Shown here: piece after piece, positions 15,425-24,798 of the stretch
Layout: every line of letters starts with the position of its first letter
How positions within the stretch are numbered: the stretch's first letter is position 1
From: Actinoplanes sp. TBRC 11911
GTDB lineage: Bacteria; Actinomycetota; Actinomycetes; Mycobacteriales; Micromonosporaceae
Length of the DNA stretch: 64,000 nt
NCBI RefSeq assembly: GCF_012933445.1
Contig: NZ_JABBNC010000008.1
Span: 186,001-250,000 of the forward strand
Direction: 5' to 3'
Notes under the pieces: model-generated
What the model was told of the DNA's origin: nothing
Databases searched by the model: none
What the model saw: only the letters and a program-made list of their open reading frames with translations
Translations under genes and position numbers: made by a program

Positions 15425-18400
15425 CCGCGATCAGCCCGGCGGCGACCAGCAGCAGGCCGAGGGCGGCCGTGCCGAGCGCGTCGGGTCCGGTGACCGGCAG
15501 GACGGCGGGCCGCGTGGGGCTCGTCGGCGGTTTCCTGATGGGCTTCGGCAGCGGACCGGCTTCGACGGTGACGGTCGGCGTGTACTCGGCGGTGACTTTC
15601 TGCCCGTACGCGTCGGTGACCTGGAACGTGACCGCGGGGGCCGTCCCGGTGTAGCCGGCGACCGGGGTGAACGTGATGACCGCCGGCTCGGTGGCCGCGG
15701 CCGTGTGGAAGGCGGCCACGCTCATCAGGGCCGCCGACGGCGTGACCACCCGGTAGGTGCCCACATCCGGCACGCTCACCTCGGTGGCCGGATGGCCGTT
15801 CGCGTCGAGAAGCATGACGGTCCCGCCCTCGGGCAACGCGATCGTCGTGGACTGGCGGGCCGCACCGCTGGTCGCGCGCGGCACCGTCACCGGCGGCGGC
15901 GGGGCTGTCACATGCGCCGTGTAGTGGCTCGTCACCGCGTTGCCGTCGGCGTCGGTGACCGTGAAGGTGATCGGTTGAGCGTTGCCCGCGAAGCCCAGCA
16001 CCGGCTCGAAGGTGATGACACCGGTGTCCGGGTCGAGCGTGTAGGTGCCCTGCCCGTCGATGGTGACGGTGTCGGCAGGTTCGCCGCCGTCCACCAGGCT
16101 GACGCTGCCACCGGCCGGGACGGTGACGTCGGTACTCTGCGGTGTGGTGCCTTGGCCGGTGCTGGAGACCGCCGCCGTGACGATCACGGCCAGACGGGTG
16201 GTTGCCGTGCCGCCACGCCCGTCGGCGACGGTGATGTTCGCGGTGCTCTCCCCCGCAGTCGTGGCGATGCCCGCGAAGGAGCCGTCGCCGGCGAGGGTGA
16301 TGCCGTCCGGCAGACCGCCGGCCGTCAAAGTGAACGTGAGCGGGTCGTTGTCCGGGTCGGTGGCGGCCAGCGCCGTCAGGGCCGCGCCCGCGGTGACGCT
16401 CTGGCTGGTGTTGGCGGCGGCGGCCGTGAAGGCGGGTGCCTGGTTGGCCGGGGCGGGGGCGGTGTAGGTGTAGCGGTCCGCGGCGCGAAGGGCCGAGGTG
16501 CCCGCGCCGGTGGTGACCGTGACGTCGACCGCCCCGGGCGGTGCCGCGGGCGCGACCGCGGTGATCCTGGTTCTGCCGTCCACCGTGTACGAGGTGGCGG
16601 CCCTGGTGCCGAACATGACCGCGGTCGCGTCGCTCAGCCACGTTCCGGCGATCACGACGCTGGTGCCACCGGCCGTGCCGCCGCCGGCCGGGCTGACCGC
16701 GGTGACCGCCGGGACGGGAACCGCGACCTGGACCGTGAGCTGGGCGCTCGCGGTGCCGCCTCGCCCGTCGGCGACCTCGATGGTCGCCATGTACATGTCC
16801 GGGGTGGTGGCGGTGCCGGCAAAGGTGCCGTCGCCGTTGAGGGTGATGCCGTCCGGCAGCGTCCCGCCGGTGCGGCTGTAGGTGAGCGGGTCGCCGTCCG
16901 GATCGTTCGCTGTCACGGCGGCCAGCCCCTGCCCCGCGACGACGGTCTGGCTGGACGCCGACGTGAACGACGGCGGCTGGTTCGGCACGGCGTAGGTGAA
17001 CTCGTCGCCGCCTACGATCGCCGAGGTGCCGCCGGCAGTGGTGACCCGGACGTCCACCGCACCCGCGGCGTGCGCGGGTGCCGTGACAGTGATCTCGGTT
17101 CCGCTGTCGACGTGGAACATGGTCGCGGCGGTGCCGCCGAACGAGACGGCCGTCGCGCCATTGAAGTCACTGCCGACGATGGTGACGCTGGTCCCGCCCG
17201 CGGTGCTGCCGCCGGCCGGATTGAGCGAGGCCACGGCTGGCGGCGTGACGAAGGTGAACCGGCCGGCGTTGCCCGTGGGCGAGCTGCCCCCGCCGTTGGT
17301 GACCTGGACGTCCACGGTGCCGGGCGGCATCGCGGGCGTGACAGCTGTGATGCTCGTGGCGTTGTCGATCGTGAACGACGTCGCGGTGGTGCCGCCGAAG
17401 GTGACGTTCAACGGTGCGGTGAAGCCGGTCCCGGTGATCGTCACGGAAGTGCCGCCCGCGGTGCCGCCACTGGTCGCGCTGAGCATGGCGACCGTGGGCG
17501 GGGTGACGTAGGTGAACTGGTCGGCAGTGCTGGTCGCCGAGGTCCCGCCGGTCGTGGTCACCCGGACGTCGACCGTGCCCGCCGGACCCGGGGGCACCGG
17601 CGCGGTGATCTTCGTGTCGTTGTTGACGATGAAATGCGCCTGCGTCGACCCGAAAGTAACCGCAGTGACGTTACGGAAACCCGTCCCGATGATCTTGACA
17701 CTGGTCGGACCCGTCGTACTACCAAAAGCCGGATCGACCGACGTCACCGTCGGGGCGTCAACGTAGGTGAACTGGTCAGTCACGCCGTCCGCCGACGTGC
17801 CACCCGGCGTCGTCACCCGGACATCCACCGTCCCCGTGCCGCCAGGCGAGACCGCCGTGAGGCTCGTGCCGCTGATAAAGGTGACCGACGCAGCGGTGGT
17901 GGCGCCGAAGGACACCGCCGAGTCAGCGGTGAACCCCGTCCCGGCGATGGTGACGGTGGTCCCGCCGGACGCGGGACCCATGGTCGTGCCGATCGACGTG
18001 ACCACCGGCGCCGGGAGATAGAGGAACGGGACTATGCCGCCTGAAGTGCCACCGGGAGTCGTCACCTGCACGTTCGCCATGCCGGTGCCGGCCGGCGTGA
18101 CGGCAGTGATAGTGGTGGAGCTGATGACCGTGGATGACGCCGCGGCCACGCCCCCGAATGTCACCGCGCTGCCGGGGACGAACTCCGTCCCGAAAATCGT
18201 CACGGTCGTCCCGCCGGACAGGGGCCCGGTGATGGGGTCGATCATGGCGACGGTCGGGGGTGGGAAGTAGGTGAATTGGTCGTCGGCGCTGACCGGCGAC
18301 GTGCCGCCGGGCGTTTTGACCCGGACATCCACCGTTCCCGAGCCCGCCGGCGCGGGGACCGTGATCTGCGTCGGGCTGTCCACGCTGAACACCGTCACCG

Positions 18401-20501
18401 AGGTGGGCCCGAAGTCGACCGCGGTGGCACCGGTCAGCGCGGTTCCGGTGATCACGACGGACGTCCCGCCGCCGTTCGGCCCCCGCGCCGGGCTGATCTT
18501 GGTAATCGAGGGCGGTGGAGGCGGCGCCACGTATTCGAACTCGTCGCCGCTGGTCGTCGAGGTGCCGCCGACGGTGGTGACCGTGACACCGACCGGGCCC
18601 AGCGAGCCGGCCGGTACGACCGCCTTGATGGTCGAGTCGTCCTCGATGGTGAACGATGTCGCCGCGGTGCCGCCGAAGGACACGGCGGACGCCCCGGTGA
18701 ACGGGCCGCCGACAATCTTCACGCTGGTGCCGCCGGTCGTGCTCCCGGCGAACGGGTCGAGCACGGTGACAACCGGCCGGGCGACGTAGGTGAAGACATC
18801 GGCGCTGGCGATGGCCGACCGGACGAAGTCGGTGGTGACCCGGACGTCCGCCGGTCCCACCCAGCCGGGCGGTGACACGGCCGTGATGCTGGTGGCGCTG
18901 GTGAAGGTGACCGATGCCGCCGCGGTACCGGCGAAGGTGACCGTGGACCCGGCATTGAACCCCGTCCCGGTGATCGTCACCGCGGTTCCGCCCGCGGCCG
19001 GGCCCTTGGTGGGACTGAGCCCGGTGACGGTCGGACCGGGTACGTACGTGTATTGGCCCGCCGGAACGACGGTGGACGTGCCGCCGTTGGCGTTCGTGAC
19101 GGTGACGTCGACCGTGCCCACCGAGCCTGCCGGTGACAAGGCGGTGATCCGGGTGTCGCTGAGAACGCTGTAGCCCGCCGACACACCGCCGAACTTGACG
19201 GCGGTCAGTGTGCCGCCGCTCATGAATCCCGTCCCGTTGATCGTGACGCTCGTCGAGCCGGCCGTGGTGCCGCCGGCCGGGCTGAGCGAGGTGATCGCCG
19301 GCTGGACGCCGTAGGTGTACGTGTTGGCGGCGGTAACGGCTGATGTCCCGCCGTTGGGGGTGGTCACCCTGATGTTCACCGAGCCGGAGCCGGACGGCGA
19401 GGAGGCGGTGATCTGCGTGTTGCTGTTGACCGTGAACTGAGCCGCGGTGCCGTCGAAGCTGACCGAGTTGGCAGTGCCGCCCGCGGTGAAGCCCGTCCCG
19501 GTGATGATGACGGTCGTCCCACCGGTCGTGCGCCCGCCGGTGGGATTCAGTGCGGTGACCGTCGGTGCGCCGATGTAGGTGAAGCGGTCGAGGATGCTGG
19601 TGCCCGACGTACCACCGGGCGCGATGACGGTGACGTCAATACTGCCGACGGTGCCCGGCGGCGAAACGGCCGTGAGGGAGGTATCGCTGGAGACGCTGAC
19701 CGACGTGCCGTTGTTGGCGCCGAACTTGACGCCGGTCGCGCCGGTGAAACCCACGCCCCCCATGGTCACCGTGGTTCCGCCGTTCACGCTGCCGCGATTC
19801 GGGGTGACCGAGGTGACCGCCGCAGAGACGCTGTAGGTGTACTGATCGGCGGTGCTGGTCGCCGAGGAGACGCCGCCGGCCGTGACGGTGATGTCTACCG
19901 TGCCGAGCGATCCCGAGGGCGCGACGGCGGTCATCGTCGTGCTGTCCACATAGGTGGAGCTGGTCGCGAGGGTCCCCCCGAAATTGACGACCGACCCGCT
20001 CGTGAACGAGCTTCCGGTGATCGTGACGGTGTTCCCGCCGGCCAGCGGACCGCGCGCGGGGCTGACCGAGGTCACCGTGGGTGCCGGTGCCGGGGCGACG
20101 AACCGGAACTCGTCGGCGCTCGTGTTGGTCGAGGCGAACCCGGTGACTGAGCTGAAGGCGGTGATGTGCACGATCCCGGGTGGACCGCCAGGAGAGATGG
20201 CAGTGATGCGGGTGTCGGTATTGACGGACCCGCGGTGAACGACCGCCAAGACGTTGCCGAATTTGATATTCGCCGCAAGCAGATACTGTCCGTTAATCGT
20301 GATCAACTCGCCGCCGCCGGTGCTCCCGACGCTGGAACTCAGTGAGGTGATCACGGGCGAGACAATTGCAGCCTGGGCACCCTTCGCGGACTTCCCGTGC
20401 CCATCGGCCGGCGCCGCGGCGGCCGGCGCCGCCGGCACGGCGAGCACCAACAGCGCCAGCAGGGAACCTCGCGCCCGCGCGGTGAAAAAGCCGAACAGCA
20501 C
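15387..20501 (-). CDS. Giant IPT/TIG-repeat surface protein with LPXTG sortase anchor
   Basis: A 1704-residue protein. A signal peptide (about 1-35, ending AAPAAAA) is followed by fourteen IPT/TIG beta-sandwich repeats of about 85 residues, each opening with a PxVTSxSPxxGxxxGGTxVTI-like pattern. Thirteen are consecutive; a putative Ig (He_PIG-like) module separates the fourteenth, and another follows it. Two CshA-type fibril repeats (FEPVLGFAGNAQPITFTV, FTPVAGYTGTAPAVTFQV) come next. The C-terminus is a sortase signal: LPVTG, a hydrophobic helix, then RRRLPGARRR. Such proteins are wall-anchored adhesins. GTG start at 20501 has GGGGGA 5 nt upstream. The final 38 bp overlap the AmiC-like gene. 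Confidence 0.88.
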   Translation of the reverse strand: MLFGFFTARARGSLLALLVLAVPAAPAAAAPADGHGKSAKGAQAAIVSPVITSLSSSVGSTGGGELITINGQYLLAANIKFGNVLAVVHRGSVNTDTRITAISPGGPPGIVHITAFSSVTGFASTNTSADEFRFVAPAPAPTVTSVSPARGPLAGGNTVTITGSSFTSGSVVNFGGTLATSSTYVDSTTMTAVAPSGSLGTVDITVTAGGVSSATSTADQYTYSVSAAVTSVTPNRGSVNGGTTVTMGGVGFTGATGVKFGANNGTSVSVSSDTSLTAVSPPGTVGSIDVTVIAPGGTSGTSILDRFTYIGAPTVTALNPTGGRTTGGTTVIITGTGFTAGGTANSVSFDGTAAQFTVNSNTQITASSPSGSGSVNIRVTTPNGGTSAVTAANTYTYGVQPAITSLSPAGGTTAGSTSVTINGTGFMSGGTLTAVKFGGVSAGYSVLSDTRITALSPAGSVGTVDVTVTNANGGTSTVVPAGQYTYVPGPTVTGLSPTKGPAAGGTAVTITGTGFNAGSTVTFAGTAAASVTFTSATSITAVSPPGWVGPADVRVTTDFVRSAIASADVFTYVARPVVTVLDPFAGSTTGGTSVKIVGGPFTGASAVSFGGTAATSFTIEDDSTIKAVVPAGSLGPVGVTVTTVGGTSTTSGDEFEYVAPPPPPSITKISPARGPNGGGTSVVITGTALTGATAVDFGPTSVTVFSVDSPTQITVPAPAGSGTVDVRVKTPGGTSPVSADDQFTYFPPPTVAMIDPITGPLSGGTTVTIFGTEFVPGSAVTFGGVAAASSTVISSTTITAVTPAGTGMANVQVTTPGGTSGGIVPFLYLPAPVVTSIGTTMGPASGGTTVTIAGTGFTADSAVSFGATTAASVTFISGTSLTAVSPGGTGTVDVRVTTPGGTSADGVTDQFTYVDAPTVTSVDPAFGSTTGPTSVKIIGTGFRNVTAVTFGSTQAHFIVNNDTKITAPVPPGPAGTVDVRVTTTGGTSATSTADQFTYVTPPTVAMLSATSGGTAGGTSVTITGTGFTAPLNVTFGGTTATSFTIDNATSITAVTPAMPPGTVDVQVTNGGGSSPTGNAGRFTFVTPPAVASLNPAGGSTAGGTSVTIVGSDFNGATAVSFGGTAATMFHVDSGTEITVTAPAHAAGAVDVRVTTAGGTSAIVGGDEFTYAVPNQPPSFTSASSQTVVAGQGLAAVTANDPDGDPLTYSRTGGTLPDGITLNGDGTFAGTATTPDMYMATIEVADGRGGTASAQLTVQVAVPVPAVTAVSPAGGGTAGGTSVVIAGTWLSDATAVMFGTRAATSYTVDGRTRITAVAPAAPPGAVDVTVTTGAGTSALRAADRYTYTAPAPANQAPAFTAAAANTSQSVTAGAALTALAATDPDNDPLTFTLTAGGLPDGITLAGDGSFAGIATTAGESTANITVADGRGGTATTRLAVIVTAAVSSTGQGTTPQSTDVTVPAGGSVSLVDGGEPADTVTIDGQGTYTLDPDTGVITFEPVLGFAGNAQPITFTVTDADGNAVTSHYTAHVTAPPPPVTVPRATSGAARQSTTIALPEGGTVMLLDANGHPATEVSVPDVGTYRVVTPSAALMSVAAFHTAAATEPAVITFTPVAGYTGTAPAVTFQVTDAYGQKVTAEYTPTVTVEAGPLPKPIRKPPTSPTRPAVLPVTGPDALGTAALGLLLVAAGLIAVSRRRLPGARRR

Positions 20502-20698
20502 GTAAATCCCCCGATAAGTACATAAGTCATCAGTAACGCCATGCTACGGCTTAAGTTCACTTATCACGGTGGAAGTGACGAAACCGGACGCACCACCCAC
20601 CCATGCATCGATACTCACTAACCCCTTTCCTAAGAAACCTTTTCTCATTCAAGCTTTTGGATTAACGTGCGCCCAGGCAGCCAACAAGGGGGCGCGCG
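20502..20698. promoter_or_regulatory. Divergent promoter region between adhesin and permease
   Basis: A 197-bp region of clearly lower GC than its surroundings. Near the adhesin start ATAAGT occurs twice (20513-20527), and TTATCAC lies at about 20560, giving loose inverted half-sites. A GGGGGCGCGCG ribosome site precedes the permease ATG at 20699. The repeated half-sites are a candidate operator; no known consensus recognised. Confidence 0.35.
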
Positions 20699-22108
20699 AT
20701 GACTCAACCGGACACGGCCGATCTCAAGAAATACGGCTACCGCCAGGAGCTCAGCCGGTCACTCAGCTTCACCGATCTGCTGATCTACGGGCTCATCTTC
20801 ATGGTGCCGATCGCACCGTTCGGCATCTTCGGCAGCGTCTTCAACGGCTCCGGCGGCATGGTCGCGCTGGCGTACGTCATCGGCATGGTGGCGCTGATGT
20901 TCACCGCGCTGTCCTACTCGCAGATGGTCCGCGCCTTCCCGATGGCCGGCTCGGTCTACACCTACACCGGCCGCGGCATCGCCCCACCCGTCGGCTTCCT
21001 CGCCGGCTGGGTCATCCTGCTCGACTACGTGCTCGTCCCGGGCCTGCTCTACCTGGTCGCCAGCGTCGCCATGCACTCGCTGGTGTCCAGCATCCCGGTC
21101 TGGCTGTGGCTGTGCGGCTTCGTCATCCTCAACACGATCGTCAACTACCTGGGCATCAAGATGACCGCCCGGGTCAACAAGATCATGTTGCTGGCCGAGC
21201 TGGTGGTGCTGGCGATCTTCCTGATCGTCGGGATCGTCGCGCTGGCCAACGGCAAGGGCAACGACTTCTCCTGGAGCAGCCCGTTCTACAACGCCGACAC
21301 GTTCTCCTGGTCGGTCGTCTTCGGCGCGGTCTCCATCGCGGTGCTGTCGTTCCTCGGCTTCGACGGCATCTCGATGCTCGCCGAGGAGAGCCGCGAGGAC
21401 GCCCGCCAGATCGGCCGGGCCATGGTCGGCGCGCTGCTGCTCGCCGGTCTGCTGTTCATCGTGCAGACCTGGGTGGCGTCGCTGCTCGTGCCGGACGTTC
21501 CGGGCCTGCTGGCCAACGGCGACCCGGACGGCACCGCCTTCTACAACGCGGCCGACGTCGCCGGCGGCGCCTGGCTGTCCAAGCTCACCGCGCTGGCCAC
21601 CGCCATCGCCTGGGGATTCGCCAACTCTCTGGTAGCCCAGGCCGCGACAAGCCGTCTCCTGTACGCCATGGCCCGCGACCGCCAGATGCCCAAGTTCCTG
21701 AGCCGCATCAACGAAAAACACAAGGTGCCCGCGAACGCGACCCTGCTCGTGGCGGCCGTCTCGCTGGGCCTCGGCCTCTACATGTCGTCCCGTGACGACG
21801 GCATCTCGCTGCTGTCCCAGCTGGTCAACTTCGGCGCCATGACCGCGTTCCTCGCGCTGCACGTCGCGGTGGTCGTGCACTACGTGATTCGGCAGGGCAG
21901 CCGCGACTGGCTGCGGCACCTCATCAGCCCGGCGATCGGGTTCCTTATCCTGCTGTACGTGGTGATCAACGCGGACGTCGCGGCGCAGCGGCTCGGGTTC
22001 GTCTGGCTCGGCATCGGCGTGATCATCCTGATCAGCTTCTACGTCACCGGCCGCAAACCCGAGCTGGCCGGGATGGGAGCCGAGGTAAGCGAGGAGACCG
22101 CCCGATGA
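20699..22108 (+). CDS. APC-superfamily amino acid/amine permease
   Basis: A 469-residue protein with about twelve membrane helices. The first helix region (LSFTDLLIYGLIFMVPIAPF, then FGSVFNGSGGMVALAY) and the conserved QMVRAFPMAGSVYTYTGRGI segment match APC transporters of the AGT/EAT type. GFDGISMLAEESRE in the sixth-helix loop matches the family's EE motif. It overlaps the acetamidase/formamidase gene by 4 bp (ATGA), so the substrate is probably an amide, or an amino acid or amine whose breakdown yields one. Shine-Dalgarno GGGGG lies upstream of ATG 20699. Confidence 0.82.
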   Translation: MTQPDTADLKKYGYRQELSRSLSFTDLLIYGLIFMVPIAPFGIFGSVFNGSGGMVALAYVIGMVALMFTALSYSQMVRAFPMAGSVYTYTGRGIAPPVGFLAGWVILLDYVLVPGLLYLVASVAMHSLVSSIPVWLWLCGFVILNTIVNYLGIKMTARVNKIMLLAELVVLAIFLIVGIVALANGKGNDFSWSSPFYNADTFSWSVVFGAVSIAVLSFLGFDGISMLAEESREDARQIGRAMVGALLLAGLLFIVQTWVASLLVPDVPGLLANGDPDGTAFYNAADVAGGAWLSKLTALATAIAWGFANSLVAQAATSRLLYAMARDRQMPKFLSRINEKHKVPANATLLVAAVSLGLGLYMSSRDDGISLLSQLVNFGAMTAFLALHVAVVVHYVIRQGSRDWLRHLISPAIGFLILLYVVINADVAAQRLGFVWLGIGVIILISFYVTGRKPELAGMGAEVSEETAR

Positions 22109-23118
22109 CCGAAGTCGTCACCTACCGTCCTACGCCCGACGAGTTGTCGTACACGTTCGGCGGCCGGGAGCCGGTCCGCACCGTCAAGCCCGGCACGATC
22201 CTCGAGCTGTCCACCGAGGACTGCTTCGGCGGCCGGGTGCGCGGCGTCGACGACCTGCCCTCGGTGGTGTGCGAGTTCCCGTACCTGAATCCGGTCACCG
22301 GCCCGGTGCACATCGAGGGCGCCGAGCCGGGCGACACCCTGGCCGTGCACTTCGTCGAGATCGTGCCGGCCCGGGACTGGGCCGTCTCGTCGACGTTCCC
22401 GCACTTCGGGGCGCTGACCGGCACGCACACCACGGCGACGCTGCAGCCGCCGCTGGACGAGCTGGTGTGGCGCTACGACGTCGACGTCGCCGCCGGCACC
22501 ATCCGGTACCACGCGCGGCGCAGCGACTTCAGCGTGGAGATGCCGCTCGACCCGATGCACGGCACCGCCGGGGTGGCGCCGGCCTCGTTCGAGAGCCGGA
22601 TGACCATCGTGCCGGACGTGCACGGCGGCAACATGGACACCCCGGAGCTGCGGGCCGGGGTGACCGCCTACTTCGGTGTCAACGTGCCGGGTGCGTTGTT
22701 CGCCCTCGGCGACGGGCACTGCCGGCAGGGTGACGGCGAGGTCACCGGCACCGGCGTGGAGGCGGCCATGAACACGGTGGTGATCGTCGACGTGATCAAG
22801 GGACAGTTCGCCGCCACGCCACGGTTCGAGACCGACGAGTCGCTCATGTCGGCGGGCTCGGCACGGCCGCTCGAGGACGCGTACCGGATGAGCCAGCACG
22901 ACCTGGTGACCTGGACCGCGGACCTGGCCGGGCTGGACACGCTGGACGCGTACCAGCTGCTCGGCCAGGTGGGTGAGGCGCCGATCGGCAACGTGTGCGA
23001 CCCGAACTACACGGTCCTCGCCAAGGTCGCCAAGCGATACCTGGGCGGGGCCACGGCGTACGAGGGAATGCATGAAAGGCTGCGCACGACGGCCCGGGAC
23101 TATCTGTCGAATCGTTAA
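22105..23118 (+). CDS. Acetamidase/formamidase family amidohydrolase
   Basis: A 337-residue FmdA_AmdA-family enzyme that hydrolyses short amides to acid and ammonia. Recognisable segments include GTILELSTEDCFGGRV, NPVTGPVHIEGAEPGDTLAVHF, a GNMDTPELRAGVT stretch typical of the family and FALGDGHCRQGDGEV with metal-ligand candidates His/Asp. Full family length. It is translationally coupled to the permease (4-bp overlap), making an uptake-plus-amidase pair that would supply nitrogen. Confidence 0.85.
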   Translation: MTEVVTYRPTPDELSYTFGGREPVRTVKPGTILELSTEDCFGGRVRGVDDLPSVVCEFPYLNPVTGPVHIEGAEPGDTLAVHFVEIVPARDWAVSSTFPHFGALTGTHTTATLQPPLDELVWRYDVDVAAGTIRYHARRSDFSVEMPLDPMHGTAGVAPASFESRMTIVPDVHGGNMDTPELRAGVTAYFGVNVPGALFALGDGHCRQGDGEVTGTGVEAAMNTVVIVDVIKGQFAATPRFETDESLMSAGSARPLEDAYRMSQHDLVTWTADLAGLDTLDAYQLLGQVGEAPIGNVCDPNYTVLAKVAKRYLGGATAYEGMHERLRTTARDYLSNR

Positions 23119-23124
23119 AGAGTC

Positions 23125-23161
23125 TTCACAGATAGAGTGATCTGTATGTAGCGTCAGGCTC
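23125..23161 (+). promoter_or_regulatory. Promoter of the hexosaminidase gene
   Basis: TTCACA at 23125-23130 and TAGCGT at 23149-23154, 18 bp apart, form a good -35/-10 pair. ATG 23162 is 7 nt after the -10 box, so the transcript is probably leaderless. Confidence 0.5.
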
Positions 23162-24730
23162 ATGTATAGACGACTATCTGTACTGCTAGCCGGGGCGGCG
23201 CTGCCCCTGGCGCTGATCTCGGCGCCGGCCCAAGCGTCGCACCCGGCGATCCAGCTGGGCAGTGTGCTGCCCGCACCGACCGAGGTGCACCCGAGCAACA
23301 CCACCTTCCGGCTCGACTCCCACACCGTCATCGAGGCGCCCCGGTCCGCGCGCAACGTCGCCGACCAGCTCGCGAAAGCACTGCGCCCGGCCACCGGCTA
23401 CCGCCTGCCCGTCGTCGACCGCGCCCCGCACGGCGCGCCGGCCATCTCGCTGGAGACCGGGCACGCCGGCGCGCGCCTCGGCTCCGAGGGCTACCAGCTC
23501 GACGTGCGCAAGTCCGGCGTGAGCATCCGGGCCAACGCGAACGCCGGCCTGTTCCACGGCGTCCAGACCCTGCGCCAGCTCCTGCCCGCCGCCATCGACG
23601 CGTCACGCAGGCAGCACGCGGACTGGACCGTCGCGGGCGGCCAGATCGTCGACGTCCCGCGCTTCGGCTTCCGCGGCGCGTTCCTCGACGAGGCCCGCCA
23701 CTTCCACACCCCCGGCGAGATCAAGCGCTACATCGACGACATCAGCCGCTTCAAAATCAACTCGCTGCATCTGCACCTCGCCGACGACCAGGGCTGGCGC
23801 ATCCAGATCGACTCGTGGCCCAAGCTGACCAAGATCAGTGGAGGCGCGGGCACCGGCGTCGACGGCGTGGGCGGCGGCTACCTGACCAAGGCGCAATACA
23901 AAGACATCGTCAGGTACGCCGCGGACCGGTACGTCACGATCATCCCGGAGATCGACATGCCGGGACACGTGAACGCCGCCCAGGTGGCCTACCCCGAGCT
24001 GACCTGTGACGGGGTGGCGCCGGAACCGCGCACCGACACCGACGTCGGGTACAGCTCGCTGTGCATCGGCAAGGAGATCACCTACAAGTTCGTCGAGGAC
24101 GTGATCCGGGAACTGGCCGCGATCACGCCCGGCCCGTACCTGCACATCGGCGGCGACGAGGCGCACGCGACCACGCCGGCCGACTACGTGACGTTCCAGC
24201 AGCGGGTGCTGCCGCTCGTGAAGAAGTACGGCAAGACCGCGTACGGCTGGAATGAGATCTCCCGCGCGCCGGCCGCGACGAAGGCGGTGGCGCAGTACTG
24301 GAGCACCGACACGTCCAACGCCGATGTCGCGGCGGCGGTCGCCAACGGCATGAAGGTCGTCATGTCGCCGGCCAACAAGGCGTACCTCGACATGAAGTAC
24401 GACCGCAACACCGTGCTCGGGCTGTCCTGGGCCGGTTTCATCGAGGTCCGCACGGCGTACGACTGGGATCCCGGCACGCTGGTGACCGGCGTGCCCGAGT
24501 CCGCGGTCCTCGGCGTCGAAGCTCCACTGTGGTCGGAGACGCTGCGCGACATCGGCGACATCGAGTTCATGGCGTTCCCCCGGCTGCCCGCGATCGCGGA
24601 ACTCGGCTGGTCCTCCGCGGACGACCACGACTGGGAGTCGTTCCGGGCACGCCTCGGGGCGTACGGGCCGCGCTGGGTCCAGCAGGGGGTGGACTTCTAT
24701 CGATCGCCACAGATCGACTGGGCGTCGTAG
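23162..24730 (+). CDS. Secreted GH20 beta-N-acetylhexosaminidase
   Basis: A 522-residue exported enzyme. After a signal peptide (about 1-25, APAQA), a GH20b-type N-domain (about 30-165) precedes the TIM-barrel. Barrel motifs are FRGAFLDEARHFH, INSLHLHLADDQGWRI, IPEIDMPGHVNAA and the catalytic pair in YLHIGGDEAH (Asp-Glu of substrate-assisted catalysis). Trp-rich end segments (YGWNEI, LGLSWAGFIE, WSETLRDI) complete the site. It releases N-acetylglucosamine or N-acetylgalactosamine from chitooligosaccharides or glycans. The downstream orphan lipoprotein could be cotranscribed. Confidence 0.9.
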   Translation: MYRRLSVLLAGAALPLALISAPAQASHPAIQLGSVLPAPTEVHPSNTTFRLDSHTVIEAPRSARNVADQLAKALRPATGYRLPVVDRAPHGAPAISLETGHAGARLGSEGYQLDVRKSGVSIRANANAGLFHGVQTLRQLLPAAIDASRRQHADWTVAGGQIVDVPRFGFRGAFLDEARHFHTPGEIKRYIDDISRFKINSLHLHLADDQGWRIQIDSWPKLTKISGGAGTGVDGVGGGYLTKAQYKDIVRYAADRYVTIIPEIDMPGHVNAAQVAYPELTCDGVAPEPRTDTDVGYSSLCIGKEITYKFVEDVIRELAAITPGPYLHIGGDEAHATTPADYVTFQQRVLPLVKKYGKTAYGWNEISRAPAATKAVAQYWSTDTSNADVAAAVANGMKVVMSPANKAYLDMKYDRNTVLGLSWAGFIEVRTAYDWDPGTLVTGVPESAVLGVEAPLWSETLRDIGDIEFMAFPRLPAIAELGWSSADDHDWESFRARLGAYGPRWVQQGVDFYRSPQIDWAS

Positions 24731-24798
24731 CCATTGACGATCGTGCACCCGGGCACCTAGGTTGCGGTGAGAATTCCCTTCTGTGGATGGAGTTTCCG

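Noticed and set aside
15705..18044. A 779-residue open frame on the plus strand opposite the adhesin gene
   Set aside because: Its sequence is the low-complexity Arg/Gly/Ala pattern of a GC-rich antisense frame; the minus-strand protein has clear repeated domains and a signal peptide.
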